Numbered from the stretch's first letter, positions 48,726-59,575 are shown. The stretch is DNA of 64,000 nucleotides from Candidatus Liberibacter europaeus (GCA_003045065.1 PSQJ01000002.1:186001-250000), one strand, 5' to 3'. Numbers and translations are program-made. Notes: generated from the sequence alone by a model not told the origin.

Positions 48726-48766
48726 GATTGACTTTTTTGTAAAGTTAATCGGTTTCTTGTTTTTTT
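48726..48766 (+). terminator. Hairpin with T-rich tail between fusA and tuf
   Basis: GATTGACTTT and AAAGTTAATC form a 10-bp stem with one G-U pair and a TTTGT loop (48726-48750), followed by GGTTTCTTG and seven T. It may partly uncouple tuf from fusA as an attenuator. Confidence 0.45.
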
Positions 48767-48814
48767 ACATTGTTGGTTTATTGAAGATAAAAAGGGATAA
48801 GGGGATATTATAGA

Positions 48815-49993
48815 ATGGCGGTTAAAGATTTTGTTCGTAAGTTAGATCAAATTGGTATTTGTTCAATAGGTCACGTTGATCACGGCAAGACGACGCTTAC
48901 ATCTGCTATTACGAAGTACTATGGAGATTATACGGCGTACGATGCTATTGACAAGGCTCCGGAAGAAAAGGCTCGTGGTATTACCATTGCGACTTCGCAT
49001 GTTGCTTATCAGACGGAGAGTAGATCATATTGTCATGTTGATTGTCCTGGTCATGCTGATTATGTGAAGAACATGATTACTGGTGCTGCGCAGGTTGATG
49101 CGGCAATACTTGTATGTTCTGCTACTGATGGAGTGATGCCTCAGACGAGGGAGCATGTGCTTCTTGCTCGTCAGGTGGGTATTCCATCAATTGTTGTGTA
49201 CATTAATAAGATAGATGCTATCAAGAACGATATGGAACTTGTTGAAATTGTTGAGATGGAGATCAGGGAGCTTTTGAATAAAAATGGTTTTCCTGGCGAC
49301 GATGTTCCTGTTATTAGAGGTTCTGCTATTTGTGCAATAGAAGGAACCAATGAAGAGATAGGTAAGAAGTCTATTGATGATTTGATGAAGGCGGTTGATA
49401 GTTATATTCCGACGCCTGTTCGTTCAATTGACAGTCCTTTTTCGATGCATGTGGAAGATGTTCATTCCATTTCTGGTAGAGGTACTGTTGCTACCGGTAG
49501 GGTTAGTCGTGGTGTTATTAAGGTGGGTGATGATGTTGAAATAGTTGGTATTGTTGATACTGTTAAGACAACTTGCACGGCTATTGAGACGTTCAGAAAG
49601 AAGATGACAGAAGCTATAGCTGGAGATAATATTGGTATATTGCTTCGTGGAATATCTCTTGAGTCTATTCAGAGAGGTCAGGTTATTTGTGCGCCTGGTT
49701 CGGTCAAGCCACACCGCAGACTTAAATGTAAGATTTATGTGTTGACGAAGGATGAGGGTGGTCGTCATACGTCCTTTTGTAATAATTATAGACCGCAGAT
49801 GTATTGTGTGACTACGGATGTTACCTGTACGGTGATTTTGCCTCCTGAAGTTAAGATGGTTATGCCTGGTGATACTTGTGAGTGTGAACTTGAGTTGATT
49901 TATCCAATTGCAATTGAAGAGAATCAGCGTTTTGCTATGCGTGAAGGTGGTAGGACGATAGGAGCAGGTATTGTTTCTCAGATTTTGGAATAA
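48815..49993 (+). CDS. tuf: Tuf, elongation factor Tu
   Basis: A 392-residue GTPase that delivers aminoacyl-tRNA to the ribosome. G motifs: [14 protein letters not shown] (G1), [29 protein letters not shown] (G3) and [11 protein letters not shown] (G4, NKxD), then domains II and III ending VSQILE. Several usually fixed surface positions differ from rhizobial EF-Tu, in line with fast evolution in this lineage. Only one tuf copy is in the window, although many rhizobia carry two. Confidence 0.98.
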   Translation: MAVKDFVRKLDQIGICSIGHVDHGKTTLTSAITKYYGDYTAYDAIDKAPEEKARGITIATSHVAYQTESRSYCHVDCPGHADYVKNMITGAAQVDAAILVCSATDGVMPQTREHVLLARQVGIPSIVVYINKIDAIKNDMELVEIVEMEIRELLNKNGFPGDDVPVIRGSAICAIEGTNEEIGKKSIDDLMKAVDSYIPTPVRSIDSPFSMHVEDVHSISGRGTVATGRVSRGVIKVGDDVEIVGIVDTVKTTCTAIETFRKKMTEAIAGDNIGILLRGISLESIQRGQVICAPGSVKPHRRLKCKIYVLTKDEGGRHTSFCNNYRPQMYCVTTDVTCTVILPPEVKMVMPGDTCECELELIYPIAIEENQRFAMREGGRTIGAGIVSQILE

Positions 49994-50065
49994 TTATATT
50001 AACCATCACTAATAACTTGGCTTGAGAATGTATAATAAACTAATTTATAAAAAAAGGCTAAATAG

Positions 50066-50386
50066 ATGATAAGTGATAAACAGAATACCCGAATTCGCAT
50101 ATGTTTGGAGGCGTTTGATTCGAAGATATTGGATTCTTCTGCGATGGATATCGTGGAAACCGCCAAAAAATCTGGTGTAGGTATTAGGGGGCCTGTTCGT
50201 TTTCCTAGAAGGATAGAGAAGATTACTGTTAATAGGTCTCCTCACGTTGATAAGAAGAGTAGAGATCAATTAGAGATACGTATACATAAGTGTTTGATTG
50301 ATATTGTGAAGCCTACGCCTCAGACTGTGGATGCTTTAATGGGTTTAGAGATTGCTGCTGGTGTCAATGTGGTTATTAGGCTTTAG
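50066..50386 (+). CDS. rpsJ: RpsJ, ribosomal protein S10
   Basis: A 106-residue 30S protein, also NusE in transcription antitermination. It shows [28 protein letters not shown] in pieces and the [27 protein letters not shown] loop in pieces, typical of S10. It starts the S10 block, 72 bp after tuf. Confidence 0.97.
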   Translation: MISDKQNTRIRICLEAFDSKILDSSAMDIVETAKKSGVGIRGPVRFPRRIEKITVNRSPHVDKKSRDQLEIRIHKCLIDIVKPTPQTVDALMGLEIAAGVNVVIRL

Positions 50387-50413
50387 TTTTTTGTTTTTAA
50401 GGGAGGTGAACTG

Positions 50414-51079
50414 ATGCGTTCAGGTATTGTTGTGCAAAAGGTAGGCATGACCTGTGTATATAATCTTGAGGGTATTCGTCTCCCTGTGACTGTATTGCGT
50501 TTGGAAAATTGTCAGGTTGTGGCTCATATGACCTTGCAGAAGAATGGTTATACAGCTGTGCAAGTTGGTGCTGGGAATGCAAAAATCAAAAATGTTTCTA
50601 AGCCGATGAGAGGTGTTTTTTCATCTGCTAACATATCTCCCAAAAAGAAATTGGTTGAGTTCCGAGTTGACGAAGATGAATTGCTACAAATTGGTTATTC
50701 GTTTTGTCCAAGTTATTTTAATGTTGGTCAGTTGGTTGATGTTACGGGTATTACCATCGGCAAAGGATTTGCTGGGGCTATGAAGAGGCATAATTTTGGC
50801 GGGTTACGTGCTACACATGGTGTTTCTGTATCTCACCGTTCGCATGGTTCAACAGGTTCTCGCCAAGACCCTGGGCGTGTTTTTAAAAATAAAAAGATGG
50901 CTGGTCATATGGGTGTTAATCGTGTAACTATCAAGAATCTAACAGTTTTGTCTGTTGATGATAAACGGGGATTGATTTTTATTAAGGGTTCTGTTCCTGG
51001 CGCTAAAAACAATTCTTGGCTTCTTGTTCGTGATTCTTTTGGATATGCGATGGGTAATAAGAAGGAGATGGTTTCGTGA
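50414..51079 (+). CDS. rplC: RplC, ribosomal protein L3
   Basis: A 221-residue 50S protein near the peptidyl transferase centre. It begins [13 protein letters not shown] and has the loop [20 protein letters not shown] with the Gln that is methylated in E. coli L3 (GNRRQ-type site, here GSRQD). GGGAGGTG precedes the start. The stop overlaps the rplD start by 1 bp. Confidence 0.97.
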   Translation: MRSGIVVQKVGMTCVYNLEGIRLPVTVLRLENCQVVAHMTLQKNGYTAVQVGAGNAKIKNVSKPMRGVFSSANISPKKKLVEFRVDEDELLQIGYSFCPSYFNVGQLVDVTGITIGKGFAGAMKRHNFGGLRATHGVSVSHRSHGSTGSRQDPGRVFKNKKMAGHMGVNRVTIKNLTVLSVDDKRGLIFIKGSVPGAKNNSWLLVRDSFGYAMGNKKEMVS

Positions 51080-51699
51080 TGGAGTTAGATGTAAGGGCTC
51101 TTGATGGTGCTAATATGGGAGTAGTTTCTGTTTCCGAGAAAATTTTTGGTTTGCACCCTCAGCAGGGCATTTTGGCTAGGGCTATTCATTGGCAGTCTTG
51201 GCGTAAGAAAAAATGTGGGGGTAGTTCAAAAGGTCGTTCTGATGTTGCGTGTACTGGTTCTAAGATGTATTCGCAAAAAGGGACTGGTCGCGCTAGACAC
51301 AGCTCTAGATCTGTTTCTCAGTTTCGTGGTGGAGGAGCTGCTTTTGGCCCTGTCCTAGGTAAAAGTAAACGTGCGTTGCCGAAGAAGATGCGAGCGCTTG
51401 CTTTGCGTCATGCCCTTTCTGATAAGTTTTGTTCTAACGATATTATGATAATTGACAACTTGATATCTAAGGAGTGTAAAACTAAATATTTGGCGGGTCT
51501 TTTTGATGTGCTTGGTATACATAACGCGCTAATTATTGATGGTTTTCAGTTGGACAGAAACTTTCAACTTGCTAGTCGAAATATTCCAAACATTGATCTG
51601 CTGCCTGTTCAGGGTATTAATGTTTATGATATTTTACGTTGTTCTAAGTTGGTTCTTTCTAGGTCTGCTGTTGAGGCTTTGGAGGATCGTTTCAAATGA
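51079..51699 (+). CDS. rplD: RplD, ribosomal protein L4
   Basis: A 206-residue 50S exit-tunnel protein. Family elements are [20 protein letters not shown] and [10 protein letters not shown], the tunnel-loop region. A GTG at 51076 is also in frame but the ATG at 51079, overlapping the rplC stop (TGATG), is preferred. In E. coli L4 represses the S10 operon; whether that holds here is unknown. It overlaps rplW by 4 bp. Confidence 0.97.
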   Translation: MELDVRALDGANMGVVSVSEKIFGLHPQQGILARAIHWQSWRKKKCGGSSKGRSDVACTGSKMYSQKGTGRARHSSRSVSQFRGGGAAFGPVLGKSKRALPKKMRALALRHALSDKFCSNDIMIIDNLISKECKTKYLAGLFDVLGIHNALIIDGFQLDRNFQLASRNIPNIDLLPVQGINVYDILRCSKLVLSRSAVEALEDRFK

Positions 51700-52028
51700 T
51701 AAATGTTCGCTTTTATGATATTATAATTTCTCCTGTAATAACTGAGAAATCTAACTTATTGTCAGGTAATAATCAGGTTGTTTTTAATGTTAAGAAAGAT
51801 TCTTCCAAGTCTGATATTAAGTCTGCGGTTGAATCTATATTTGATGTAAAGGTGGCTTCTGTTAATACTCTTATTCGTAAGGGAAAGTCGAAGCGTTTTA
51901 GTAGAGTTTCTTCCAATCGTAGTCGAATCAGATCGTCGCGTGATTTATATGTGTCGCGTAAGGATTGTAAGAAAGCTTTTGTAACATTAGCTAAGGGGTA
52001 TTCTATTGATGTTTCTGTTGGTCTTTAG
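51696..52028 (+). CDS. rplW: RplW, ribosomal protein L23
   Basis: A 110-residue 50S protein at the tunnel exit, docking site for trigger factor and SRP. It has [17 protein letters not shown] and [20 protein letters not shown], typical of L23, and a basic loop. Coupled to rplD by a 4-bp overlap. Confidence 0.96.
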   Translation: MINVRFYDIIISPVITEKSNLLSGNNQVVFNVKKDSSKSDIKSAVESIFDVKVASVNTLIRKGKSKRFSRVSSNRSRIRSSRDLYVSRKDCKKAFVTLAKGYSIDVSVGL

Positions 52029-52055
52029 GGAAATTGGTTTTAAAGGATACGTGTT

Positions 52056-52895
52056 ATGGCGTTAAAAAGTTTTAATCCCGTTACACCAGGCCGACGTCAG
52101 CTTGTCATTATCAATAGAGATGAGTTGCACCGCGGAAAGCCTGTAAAGGGTTTGACTAGGGGTTTGTGTTCTAAAGGTGGGCGCAATAATACTGGTCGAA
52201 TAACGGTGCGTTTTCGTGGAGGTGGATGTAAGAAAAAATATCGTTTTATTGATTTTAAGCGTAAAAATCACGATGTTGAAGCTGTCGTAAAGAGATTAGA
52301 GTATGATCCCAATAGGACATCGTTTATAGCTCTTATTTCATATCCTTCCGGTGAATTTTCTTACATATTGGCTCCACAGCGTTTGTGTGTTGGGGATAAA
52401 GTTATTTCTTCCAATAATAGTGCTGTTGATATAAAACCAGGAAATGCTATGCCGTTGCGTTTTATTCCTGTTGGTACTATGGTGCATAACGTTGAGATGA
52501 AGCCTGGTAAGGGAGGGCAATTATCCCGTGCTGCTGGCTCGTATGCTCAGATTGTGGATCGTGATAGGAGTAAAGCTATTTTGCTTCTTGCTTCTGGTGA
52601 AAGGCGTGTAGTTCAGTCATCTTGTATGGCGTCTATAGGTTCTGTTTCAAATCAAGATCATATAAACACCAATGATGCTAAGGCCGGTCGTAATCGTTGG
52701 CGTGGTTTGCGTCCTTGCGTTAGAGGGGTGGCTATGAATCCTGTAGATCATCCTCTTGGTGGTGGTGAAGGTAAAACATCGGGTGGGCGTGATCCTTGTA
52801 GCCCTTGGGGTAAGATTACAAAAGGAAAGAGAACACGTTCAAATAAATCTACGGATGTTTTTATAGTTCGTTCTCGACATAAAAATAAAAAATAA
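52056..52895 (+). CDS. rplB: RplB, ribosomal protein L2
   Basis: A 279-residue 50S protein required for subunit joining and peptide-bond formation. It has the [19 protein letters not shown] motif and the C-terminal [20 protein letters not shown] carrying the conserved His and GGGEG loop. GGATACGTG lies upstream of the start; normal length. Confidence 0.98.
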   Translation: MALKSFNPVTPGRRQLVIINRDELHRGKPVKGLTRGLCSKGGRNNTGRITVRFRGGGCKKKYRFIDFKRKNHDVEAVVKRLEYDPNRTSFIALISYPSGEFSYILAPQRLCVGDKVISSNNSAVDIKPGNAMPLRFIPVGTMVHNVEMKPGKGGQLSRAAGSYAQIVDRDRSKAILLLASGERRVVQSSCMASIGSVSNQDHINTNDAKAGRNRWRGLRPCVRGVAMNPVDHPLGGGEGKTSGGRDPCSPWGKITKGKRTRSNKSTDVFIVRSRHKNKK

Positions 52896-52906
52896 AGGGA
52901 GGGTAA

Positions 52907-53185
52907 ATGGCTCGTTCAGTTTGGAAGGGTCCTTTTGTTGCTAAGTATCTTTTAAAGAAAGCGTCTAAGGCTCGTGATTCTAATCGTCGCGATGTTATAC
53001 CAATATGGTGTCGTAGTTGTTGTATTGTTCCGCAGTTTGTTGGTTTGACTTTTGGTGTGTATAATGGGAAAAAACATGTTCCTGTATCAGTTACTGAGGA
53101 TATGGTTGGGTTTAAGTTTGGTGATTTTTCTTCAACGCGTTATTGCAAAGGGCATGGCGGTGATAAAAAAAGTAAGAGGAAGTAG
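52907..53185 (+). CDS. rpsS: RpsS, ribosomal protein S19
   Basis: A 92-residue 30S head protein beginning [16 protein letters not shown] and holding [20 protein letters not shown], typical of S19, which pairs with S13 and contacts 16S helix 42. AGGGAGG precedes the ATG. The basic tail ends DKKSKRK. Confidence 0.97.
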   Translation: MARSVWKGPFVAKYLLKKASKARDSNRRDVIPIWCRSCCIVPQFVGLTFGVYNGKKHVPVSVTEDMVGFKFGDFSSTRYCKGHGGDKKSKRK

Positions 53186-53188
53186 TTT

Positions 53189-53587
53189 ATGAGTAAGGTA
53201 AGTGCTGCTACTGTAGGACGTCGCCTGAGTGATAACGAAGCTAATGCTGTTGCGCGCATGATTCGGGTTAGCCCTCAAAAATTGAATCTTGTTGCCGCTA
53301 TGATCAGGGGGAAAAAGGTTTCCCATGCTCTTGCTGGTTTAGAATTTTCACGTAAAAGAATTGCTGGTGAGGTTAGAAAGACGCTTCGATCTGCTATAGC
53401 AAATGCAGAAAACAATCAAGGTCTTGACGTTGATTGTCTTGTGGTTTCAGAAGCTTATGTTGGCAAGTCTATTGTTATGAAGCGTTCTCATTGCATGGGG
53501 CGTCAACGTATTGGTCGTATTAATAAGCCCTTCTCTCATTTAACTGTTGTAGTTCGTGAGATACGAGATGAAAGAAAGGTTGTATAA
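53189..53587 (+). CDS. rplV: RplV, ribosomal protein L22
   Basis: A 132-residue 50S protein lining the exit tunnel. [19 protein letters not shown] opens the domain and [21 protein letters not shown] is the beta-hairpin loop that reaches the tunnel. It begins 3 bp after rpsS and overlaps rpsC by 1 bp. Confidence 0.97.
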   Translation: MSKVSAATVGRRLSDNEANAVARMIRVSPQKLNLVAAMIRGKKVSHALAGLEFSRKRIAGEVRKTLRSAIANAENNQGLDVDCLVVSEAYVGKSIVMKRSHCMGRQRIGRINKPFSHLTVVVREIRDERKVV

Positions 53588-54264
53588 TGGGACAAAAAAT
53601 TAACCCCATAATGTTTCGACTTGGTGTCAATCGTCTATCTGATAGTCGTTGGTTTGCGTCTGGTTCTGACTATCCTTCTTTTTTACATGAGGATTTGGCA
53701 ATGCGTAAGTATTTGCAACATGACTTGAAGCAGGCGGCTGTTGCTAAAATTTTGATAGAAAGAACGCATAAGAAGTGTCGTGTGGCTGTTCATTCCGCTC
53801 GCCCTGGTTTGATTATTGGGAAAAAAGGAGTTGATATAGACAGGATTCGAAAAAAGCTTTCAGGTATGACAAGTTCAGAAGTTCATTTGAATGTTGTTGA
53901 GGTTTCGAAGCCGGAAATTGACGCAACCTTGATAGCTCAATCTATTGCTCAGCAATTAGAGAGGCGTGTATTGTTTCGTCGTGCCATGAAACGTGCTGTT
54001 CAATCTGCTATGCGTTTTGGGGTTGATGGAATAAAGGTTATTTGTGCCGGTCGTCTTAATGGAGCAGAGCTTTCACGCACTGAGTGGTATTTAGAAGGAA
54101 GAGTTTCCCTCCAAACTCTTCGTGCTGATATTGATTATGGAGCTGCTATTGCTAAAACCGCATATGGTATATGTGGTGTGAAAGTGTATGTTTGTAAAGG
54201 TGAGATTCTTGATTCAAAGGGTGTAACGGATTCTAATAATCGTGTATTAGACAAAGATAATTAA
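53587..54264 (+). CDS. rpsC: RpsC, ribosomal protein S3
   Basis: A 225-residue 30S protein at the mRNA entry channel. It starts [14 protein letters not shown], has the KH-domain GXXG as [15 protein letters not shown] and the C-terminal [20 protein letters not shown]. Length is normal for alphaproteobacteria. Confidence 0.97.
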   Translation: MGQKINPIMFRLGVNRLSDSRWFASGSDYPSFLHEDLAMRKYLQHDLKQAAVAKILIERTHKKCRVAVHSARPGLIIGKKGVDIDRIRKKLSGMTSSEVHLNVVEVSKPEIDATLIAQSIAQQLERRVLFRRAMKRAVQSAMRFGVDGIKVICAGRLNGAELSRTEWYLEGRVSLQTLRADIDYGAAIAKTAYGICGVKVYVCKGEILDSKGVTDSNNRVLDKDN

Positions 54265-54320
54265 AGTAGTATTAGTATAATGATGGATCGCAGTTTTAAG
54301 TTTTTAGAGAGATTAAGAAA

Positions 54321-54737
54321 ATGTTATGTCAACCAAAGAACACTAAATATTCCAAACAATTTAAGGGGCGTATAAAAGGTGTGTCAAAGGCAGGTTCTAA
54401 AGTTAGCTTTGGTGAGTTTGCTCTAAAAGCTCAATCTCCTAATAGAGTTAGCGCTAGAGAAATAGAATCTGCTCGCCGGGCTATCCGTCGTGGCATGAAG
54501 CGTGATGGGATTGTTTTATCGCGTATATTTCCTGACGTTTCTGTTACTGCTAAACCTACCGAAACTCGTATGGGGGGTGGCAAGGGTTCTCATGATCACT
54601 GGGTATCCCGTGTTAAGCCAGGTCGTATTTTATTTGAGCTGGATGGTGTTAGTGAGGAAGTTGCTAGGGAGGCTTTGCGTCTTGGTGCTGCCAAGCTTTC
54701 TGTCATCACTAAATTTGTAAAACGGATTGTAGAATGA
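54321..54737 (+). CDS. rplP: RplP, ribosomal protein L16
   Basis: A 138-residue 50S protein near the A site, starting [20 protein letters not shown]; the Cys after Leu is an insertion compared with the common MLQPKRTK. It has [20 protein letters not shown], the family's basic loop. It overlaps rpmC by 4 bp. Confidence 0.97.
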   Translation: MLCQPKNTKYSKQFKGRIKGVSKAGSKVSFGEFALKAQSPNRVSAREIESARRAIRRGMKRDGIVLSRIFPDVSVTAKPTETRMGGGKGSHDHWVSRVKPGRILFELDGVSEEVAREALRLGAAKLSVITKFVKRIVE

Positions 54738-54949
54738 AGAATAAGATGTTAGAAGTTGATGATCTTTTCGCTATGGATATCAATCAGCTAAAAGATAAAT
54801 TGATTAGTTTAAAACGAGACTTATTGAAACTTCGGTTTCAAAAAGCTTCTGGTCAACTTGAAAATCCTTCGCGTATTAAAAGCATGGGAAGAGATATTGC
54901 TCGTGTAAAAACTGTAATGAATAGTGATAGTTTTAAGAAAAAGTCTTAG
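54734..54949 (+). CDS. rpmC: RpmC, ribosomal protein L29
   Basis: A 71-residue two-helix 50S protein with [26 protein letters not shown] in pieces and [10 protein letters not shown], diagnostic of L29. It sits near the tunnel exit beside L23. Start overlaps rplP by 4 bp. Confidence 0.95.
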   Translation: MKNKMLEVDDLFAMDINQLKDKLISLKRDLLKLRFQKASGQLENPSRIKSMGRDIARVKTVMNSDSFKKKS

Positions 54950-54964
54950 GGGGATAATATATAG

Positions 54965-55204
54965 ATGGCAAAACAGATTTTGCGGGGAATAGTTGTGAGT
55001 AGCAGTGCTAATAAGACTATTGCAGTTAAAGTTGAAAGACGATTTCCCCATCGGGTTCTTAAAAAAACAATTAGTCGTTCTAAAAAATATGCGGCTCATG
55101 ATGAAAATAACGAATTTAAGGTTGGAGAAGTTGCTTATATAGAAGAGAGAGCTCCTTTTTCTAAGACTAAAAATTGGCTGGCAATTCGTTCTTTGGATAA
55201 ATAA
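54965..55204 (+). CDS. rpsQ: RpsQ, ribosomal protein S17
   Basis: A 79-residue 30S primary-binding protein with [40 protein letters not shown] and the [12 protein letters not shown] end. It closes the S10-type gene group; a 119-bp gap with a hairpin separates it from rplN. Confidence 0.96.
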   Translation: MAKQILRGIVVSSSANKTIAVKVERRFPHRVLKKTISRSKKYAAHDENNEFKVGEVAYIEERAPFSKTKNWLAIRSLDK

Positions 55205-55273
55205 ATTGGTTTAATAGTCTTAAAGCATTTTGTGGTTTGTGATAGTTTATTTTGATATATAAATTGTTATGTT

Positions 55274-55304
55274 CCTTTTATATTTGTATAAGGGCTCTTT
55301 TTTT
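55274..55304 (+). terminator. Hairpin and T-tract at the rpsQ/rplN boundary
   Basis: CCTTTTATA and TATAAGGG fold over a TTTG loop (8 pairs with two G-U), followed after GCTC by seven T. It may terminate or attenuate transcription between the S10 and spc groups. Confidence 0.45.
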
Positions 55305-55323
55305 GATGTAAGGTGTTTTAAAG

Positions 55324-55692
55324 ATGATTCAGATGCAGACTAAACTTTTGGTCGTTGATAATTCTGGTGCACGTTGGGCTAAGTGTATTAAAGTTTTGGG
55401 AGGCTCAAAGCGTAAAGTTGCTTCTATTGGTGATATGATTGTTGTGTCAATCACAGATGTTGTGCCTCGTAGTCGAGTAAAGAAAGGTAGCGTTCAGAAA
55501 GCCGTTGTTGTGAGGGTTAGTCAAAATGTTCGCCGCTCTGATGGGAGCACATTTGATTTTGCTACAAATGCTGTTGTATTGATTGACAATAAAAAGGATT
55601 TGTTGGCAAGTCGTGTTTTTGGTCCTGTGCCGCGTGAATTGCGTAGCAAAGGTTATCTTAAAATTGTTTCTTTGGCCTCAGAGGTTATGTAA
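55324..55692 (+). CDS. rplN: RplN, ribosomal protein L14
   Basis: A 122-residue 50S subunit-interface protein, starting [19 protein letters not shown], with [18 protein letters not shown] and the end [19 protein letters not shown]. First gene of the spc-type group. Confidence 0.97.
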   Translation: MIQMQTKLLVVDNSGARWAKCIKVLGGSKRKVASIGDMIVVSITDVVPRSRVKKGSVQKAVVVRVSQNVRRSDGSTFDFATNAVVLIDNKKDLLASRVFGPVPRELRSKGYLKIVSLASEVM

Positions 55693-55700
55693 AAGGATTG

Positions 55701-56015
55701 ATGGCAGTGGAAAAAATTCGTACAGGTGATCAAGTTATAGTGTTAACTGGTAGAGACAAGGGTAAAATTGGCCAAGTTATGGGAGTTTCTCGTAAGTTTA
55801 GGCGTGCCTTTGTTCAGGGTGTGAATATTGTTAAGCGTCATCAGCGTCAAACCCCTACTCAGGAGGCTGGTATTATCGCAAAAGAAGCATCTATCCATCT
55901 TTCAAATATATCTTTAGTCGGTAAAAGTGGTAAGGGGGTTAGGATTGGTTTTTCGATTGTTGATGGTAAAAAGATTCGTGTAGAAAAGCGTTCTGGGGAG
56001 CCTATTGATGAGTGA
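55701..56015 (+). CDS. rplX: RplX, ribosomal protein L24
   Basis: A 104-residue 50S assembly initiator with the KOW motif [20 protein letters not shown]. The ATG at 55701 is preferred to a TTG one codon upstream. It overlaps rplE by 8 bp. Confidence 0.96.
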   Translation: MAVEKIRTGDQVIVLTGRDKGKIGQVMGVSRKFRRAFVQGVNIVKRHQRQTPTQEAGIIAKEASIHLSNISLVGKSGKGVRIGFSIVDGKKIRVEKRSGEPIDE

Positions 56016-56565
56016 AGATAAATATGAGCCACGTTTAAAAAAGGAATATTCAATTCGTATTCGTGATGAAATGCAAAAAGAATTTTCTTATAAAAATGTT
56101 ATGCAGATTCCGAAAATAGAAAAGGTAGTGGTCAATATGGGTGTAGGTCAGGCGGTTTCGGATTCTAAGAAATCCGAATTAGCAGCTAATGATCTTGCTT
56201 TGATAGCTGGTCAAAAACCTATTATTACTCGTGCGCGTCGTTCCATTGCAGGCTTTAAATTAAGAGAAGGTATGCCGGTAGGTGTTAAGGTTACATTGCG
56301 AGGAGTAAAAATGTATGAGTTTATTGATCGTTTGATTAATATGGCTCTTCCTCGTTCTAGTGATTTTAGGGGTTTAAATGTTAGAAGTTTTGATGGTATG
56401 GGTAATTTTGCCTTTGGGATAAAGGAACATATTGTTTTTCCGGAGGTGTATTATGATAAAGTTGAGAGTATTTTGGGTATGGATGTTGCGATTTGTACTA
56501 CTACTAAAGTTGACAAAGAAGCCAAACATCTGTTGATGTTGTTTGGTTTTCCTTTTCCAAAATGA
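56008..56565 (+). CDS. rplE: RplE, ribosomal protein L5
   Basis: A 185-residue 50S protein binding 5S rRNA and contacting P-site t[42 protein letters not shown] and RDFRGL-type [20 protein letters not shown] are family features. The start overlaps rplX by 8 bp. Confidence 0.97.
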   Translation: MSEDKYEPRLKKEYSIRIRDEMQKEFSYKNVMQIPKIEKVVVNMGVGQAVSDSKKSELAANDLALIAGQKPIITRARRSIAGFKLREGMPVGVKVTLRGVKMYEFIDRLINMALPRSSDFRGLNVRSFDGMGNFAFGIKEHIVFPEVYYDKVESILGMDVAICTTTKVDKEAKHLLMLFGFPFPK

Positions 56566-56585
56566 TTTATAGGAGTTATTAATAT

Positions 56586-56891
56586 ATGGCAAAGGTGAGT
56601 GCTATTGAGAAAAATAAGCGACGTGCTAGAATTGTCGCTAGTCATGCTTCTAAGCGAGCTTCTTTAAAGAAGACGCTCATGAATAAATCTTTGAATTTAG
56701 AAGAAAGATTCAATGCAATGCTTGTTTTAGGCTCTATGCCTCGTGATGGTTCTGTTGTTCGTTTACGTAATAGATGTCGAATATCAGGTCGTCCGCGCGG
56801 TGTTCATAGGCGTTTTCAATTGTCTCGTATAGCTCTTCGTGAGCTGGCAAGTATGGGTAAAATTCCAGGTATTACTAAGTCAAGTTGGTAG
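56586..56891 (+). CDS. rpsN: RpsN, ribosomal protein S14 (zinc-free form)
   Basis: A 101-residue 30S protein of the long, zinc-independent type (no CxxC pairs), ending in RCRISGRPRGVHRRFQLSRI and GITKSSW. It sits in the head next to S3 and S10. Confidence 0.96.
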   Translation: MAKVSAIEKNKRRARIVASHASKRASLKKTLMNKSLNLEERFNAMLVLGSMPRDGSVVRLRNRCRISGRPRGVHRRFQLSRIALRELASMGKIPGITKSSW

Positions 56892-56904
56892 GGGAAAAGT
56901 TATT

Positions 56905-57294
56905 ATGAGTTGTTTAGGAGATATGTTAACTCGTATTCGTAATGCCATCCTTCGACGCAAGTCGTTTGTTATTGCTACTTTTTCTGGGTTGCATGTTAAG
57001 GTTTTGGATGTTTTAAAAGAAGAAGGTTATATTATAGGTTATGATATAATTGATCTCGAAAGAGGAAAATTTCAATTAAAAATTGAGTTAAAGTATCATA
57101 ACGGTAGCTCTGTAATACGTGAAATTAATTGTATATCTAAACCTGGAAGGCGTTTTTATGCTTCTTATAAAGATATTCCTCAGATTTATAATGGTTTGGG
57201 TATAACGATTGTTACTACTTCTAAGGGGGTTATGGCAGATTATAAAGCACGAAATGATAAGCTTGGAGGGGAAGTATTGTGTTCTGTTTTTTAA
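56905..57294 (+). CDS. rpsH: RpsH, ribosomal protein S8
   Basis: A 129-residue 30S protein starting MSCLGDMLTRIRNA. The frame is open 22 codons farther into rpsN, but the ATG at 56905 gives the family start with GGGGAAAAG before it. In E. coli S8 represses the spc operon; not shown here. The end GLGITIVTTSKGVMADYKAR in pieces and GGEVLCSVF is typical. Confidence 0.97.
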   Translation: MSCLGDMLTRIRNAILRRKSFVIATFSGLHVKVLDVLKEEGYIIGYDIIDLERGKFQLKIELKYHNGSSVIREINCISKPGRRFYASYKDIPQIYNGLGITIVTTSKGVMADYKARNDKLGGEVLCSVF

Positions 57295-57336
57295 AATTGA
57301 TCTTGTTTTCTGATCGTTATATTTGGGATTTTTAAA

Positions 57337-57870
57337 ATGTCTCGTGTTGGCAAAAAGTTGATCCAGATTCCTCATGATGTACGTGTCGTAGTTGAAAATC
57401 GTGAGGTAAAATTTGAGGGTCCTAAGGGTATTCTTTCTTTTATGATTGTTAATGGTATAGATGTTATTCTCAAAGATGGATTTTTATCTGTTGTTCCTGT
57501 CAATAATTCAAAGAAAGTTCGTTCTGCATGGGGTATGTTGCGTACTATGCTTAGTAACTGCTTGTGTGGTGTAACGAAGGGATATGAGCGAAAGCTTGAG
57601 CTTAATGGTGTTGGTTATCGTTGTTCTATGGTAGAAAACGGTTTGAAAATAAATTTGGGTTTTTCTCATGAAGTTATTTATTATCCGCCGGAAGGGATTT
57701 CACTCTCTGTCTCTAAGCCGACCGAGGTTGTTGTTTCTGGTATAGAAAAGCAAAAGGTTGGACATGTTGCCGCTCAGATTCGTGCTTATCGAGTTGCTGA
57801 GCCTTATAAAGGTAGGGGGATTAAATACAACGATGAAGTTATTGTGCGTAAGGAAGGAAAGAAGAAGTAG
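57337..57870 (+). CDS. rplF: RplF, ribosomal protein L6
   Basis: A 177-residue 50S protein near the factor-binding site, starting [12 protein letters not shown], with [19 protein letters not shown] and the end [22 protein letters not shown] in two overlapping pieces. Normal length. Confidence 0.97.
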   Translation: MSRVGKKLIQIPHDVRVVVENREVKFEGPKGILSFMIVNGIDVILKDGFLSVVPVNNSKKVRSAWGMLRTMLSNCLCGVTKGYERKLELNGVGYRCSMVENGLKINLGFSHEVIYYPPEGISLSVSKPTEVVVSGIEKQKVGHVAAQIRAYRVAEPYKGRGIKYNDEVIVRKEGKKK

Positions 57871-57884
57871 GGTGGGATGTTATT

Positions 57885-58250
57885 ATGGCTAATAAGAAAA
57901 AAGCTATTTCCCGTCGTGCCGATCGTGTACGTCGAGTTTTAAAACTTGTGTCAAAGGAGAACCGTTTGCGTTTAAGTATATATCGTTCTTCTAAGCATAT
58001 ATATGGTCAGATTATAGATGATAATATAGGTCATACTTTAGCTTTTGCTTCCAGCTTAAATGAGCCACTTCGTTCTTCTTTGAGGACAGGGGCGAATGTT
58101 AATGCTGCTATTGCTGTTGGAAAACTTTTGGCAGAGCGTGCTGTAGAATCTGGTATTACCGCTGTCTATTTTGATCGTGGTGCGTCCGTATATTGTGGTA
58201 GGATTGCGGCATTAGCTAACGCTGTTCGTGAAGGCGGAATTGCTTTCTAA
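57885..58250 (+). CDS. rplR: RplR, ribosomal protein L18
   Basis: A 121-residue 5S rRNA-binding 50S protein. [20 protein letters not shown] and the end [19 protein letters not shown] are diagnostic. Starts 15 bp after rplF. Confidence 0.97.
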   Translation: MANKKKAISRRADRVRRVLKLVSKENRLRLSIYRSSKHIYGQIIDDNIGHTLAFASSLNEPLRSSLRTGANVNAAIAVGKLLAERAVESGITAVYFDRGASVYCGRIAALANAVREGGIAF

Positions 58251-58308
58251 TTGTTTGGCTAGCCGATGGTTGTGATTTTTTGTTATTTTTAGAAGGGAAG
58301 TAGTAGTA

Positions 58309-58899
58309 ATGGCGCAAAAAGAGCGTTCTCAGCGTGATAATTGGCAGAATCGTGAGGAGCGTGATAATAGTATTGTTGATCGAATAGTTTCTATAAAGCG
58401 AGTTTCTACGGCTCTTCCAGGTGGTCGTAGGTTTGCATTTTCTGTTTTGGTTGTTGTGGGTGATACTAAAAGCAAGGCTGGCTTTGCTCATAGTACTGCT
58501 CGTGAGGTTCCTGAGGCTGTTCGGAAGGCAACTGAATCTGCTAAGAAAAACATGGTTTCTATTTCGCTATTAGAGGGTCGTACTTTACATCATGATAGTA
58601 GTGGAAAGCATGATGCTGGTAAGGTGATTATGCGAACTGCCAAACCTGGTACTGGTGTTATTGCTGGTGGAGCTATACGCGCAGTGTGTGAAGTGCTTGG
58701 TGTTCATGATGTTGTGGCAAAATCTATTGGTTCCTCTAATCCGCATAATGTGGTTCGTTCTGTTTTTAAGGCTTTACGCTTTCAATCTCATCCAAGAGAT
58801 ATTGCTGCTCGTAGAGGTATAAAGTATTCTCTTATCCAATCAAGACGCGTTGCTTCTTCTAAATCTAGATCTTTTGCCAAGAATAATGAGGTGATTTAA
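58309..58899 (+). CDS. rpsE: RpsE, ribosomal protein S5
   Basis: A 196-residue 30S protein involved in decoding accuracy. [40 protein letters not shown] and the end [13 protein letters not shown] match S5. GAAGGGAAG lies upstream. The last base before rpmD's GTG leaves 1 bp between them. Confidence 0.97.
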   Translation: MAQKERSQRDNWQNREERDNSIVDRIVSIKRVSTALPGGRRFAFSVLVVVGDTKSKAGFAHSTAREVPEAVRKATESAKKNMVSISLLEGRTLHHDSSGKHDAGKVIMRTAKPGTGVIAGGAIRAVCEVLGVHDVVAKSIGSSNPHNVVRSVFKALRFQSHPRDIAARRGIKYSLIQSRRVASSKSRSFAKNNEVI

Positions 58900-58900
58900 G

Positions 58901-59092
58901 GTGTGTCCTTCTAAGGTGAATAAAATAACAGTTAAGCAAATAGGAAGTCCTATTCGTCGTCCTTCTGTTCAGCGTAGGGTATTAATTGGTTTGGGTTTGA
59001 ATAAGATAAATCGCTGTCGAGTTTTGGAGGATACGCCTTCTATACGCGGTATGATTCGTGCTGTTCGTCATCTTGTTCGTATTGTTGAATAA
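58901..59092 (+). CDS. rpmD: RpmD, ribosomal protein L30
   Basis: A 63-residue 50S protein with [20 protein letters not shown] and the end [13 protein letters not shown], typical of L30. The start is the GTG at 58901, close to the rpsE stop; ribosome site GAGGTGATTTAAGG precedes it. Confidence 0.94.
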   Translation: MCPSKVNKITVKQIGSPIRRPSVQRRVLIGLGLNKINRCRVLEDTPSIRGMIRAVRHLVRIVE

Positions 59093-59116
59093 GGATAATT
59101 AGGGGTTTATAGGCAA

Positions 59117-59575
59117 ATGAAGTTGAATGAAATTCGTTGCGACAAAGGGTCTTTTAAAAGTGTTAAGCGGATCGCTCGTGGCATTGGTTCTGGTAAGGGG
59201 AAAACTGCTGGTAGAGGTGTTAAAGGGCAAAAATCTAGATCTGGTGTTAGTATACGTGGTTTTGAGGGTGGCCAGATGGCTATATATAGGCGTTTGCCAA
59301 AGCGTGGATTTGTGAATATTTTTGCCTCCAAGTTTGCAACAGTTTCATTGGGAAGATTGCAGGAGTATATAGATAAAGGTAAATTGGATTGTTCTTCTGA
59401 GATAAATTCTTCCGTCCTTGTTGCTTCTGGGCTGGTTCGTCGTTGTTATAAAGGCGTACGTATTCTTTCTGATGGGGATTTAAAGGCAAAATTAATATTG
59501 CGAGTTTCAGGCGTCTCGGTTGCCGCAGTTGCTAAGATTGAGAAGTTAGGTGGTAAAGTGATTATTACCGAGTAA
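59117..59575 (+). CDS. rplO: RplO, ribosomal protein L15
   Basis: A 152-residue 50S protein with MKLNEIRCDKGSFKSVKRIA, the glycine-rich GIGSGKGKTAGRGVKGQKSR and GFEGGQMAIYRRLPKRGF, typical of L15. Followed by secY after 107 bp. Confidence 0.97.
   Translation: MKLNEIRCDKGSFKSVKRIARGIGSGKGKTAGRGVKGQKSRSGVSIRGFEGGQMAIYRRLPKRGFVNIFASKFATVSLGRLQEYIDKGKLDCSSEINSSVLVASGLVRRCYKGVRILSDGDLKAKLILRVSGVSVAAVAKIEKLGGKVIITE

Noticed and set aside
49424..49768. 114-codon minus-strand ORF within tuf
   Set aside because: Antisense shadow of EF-Tu; Thr/Asn-rich composition is the complement of tuf codons.
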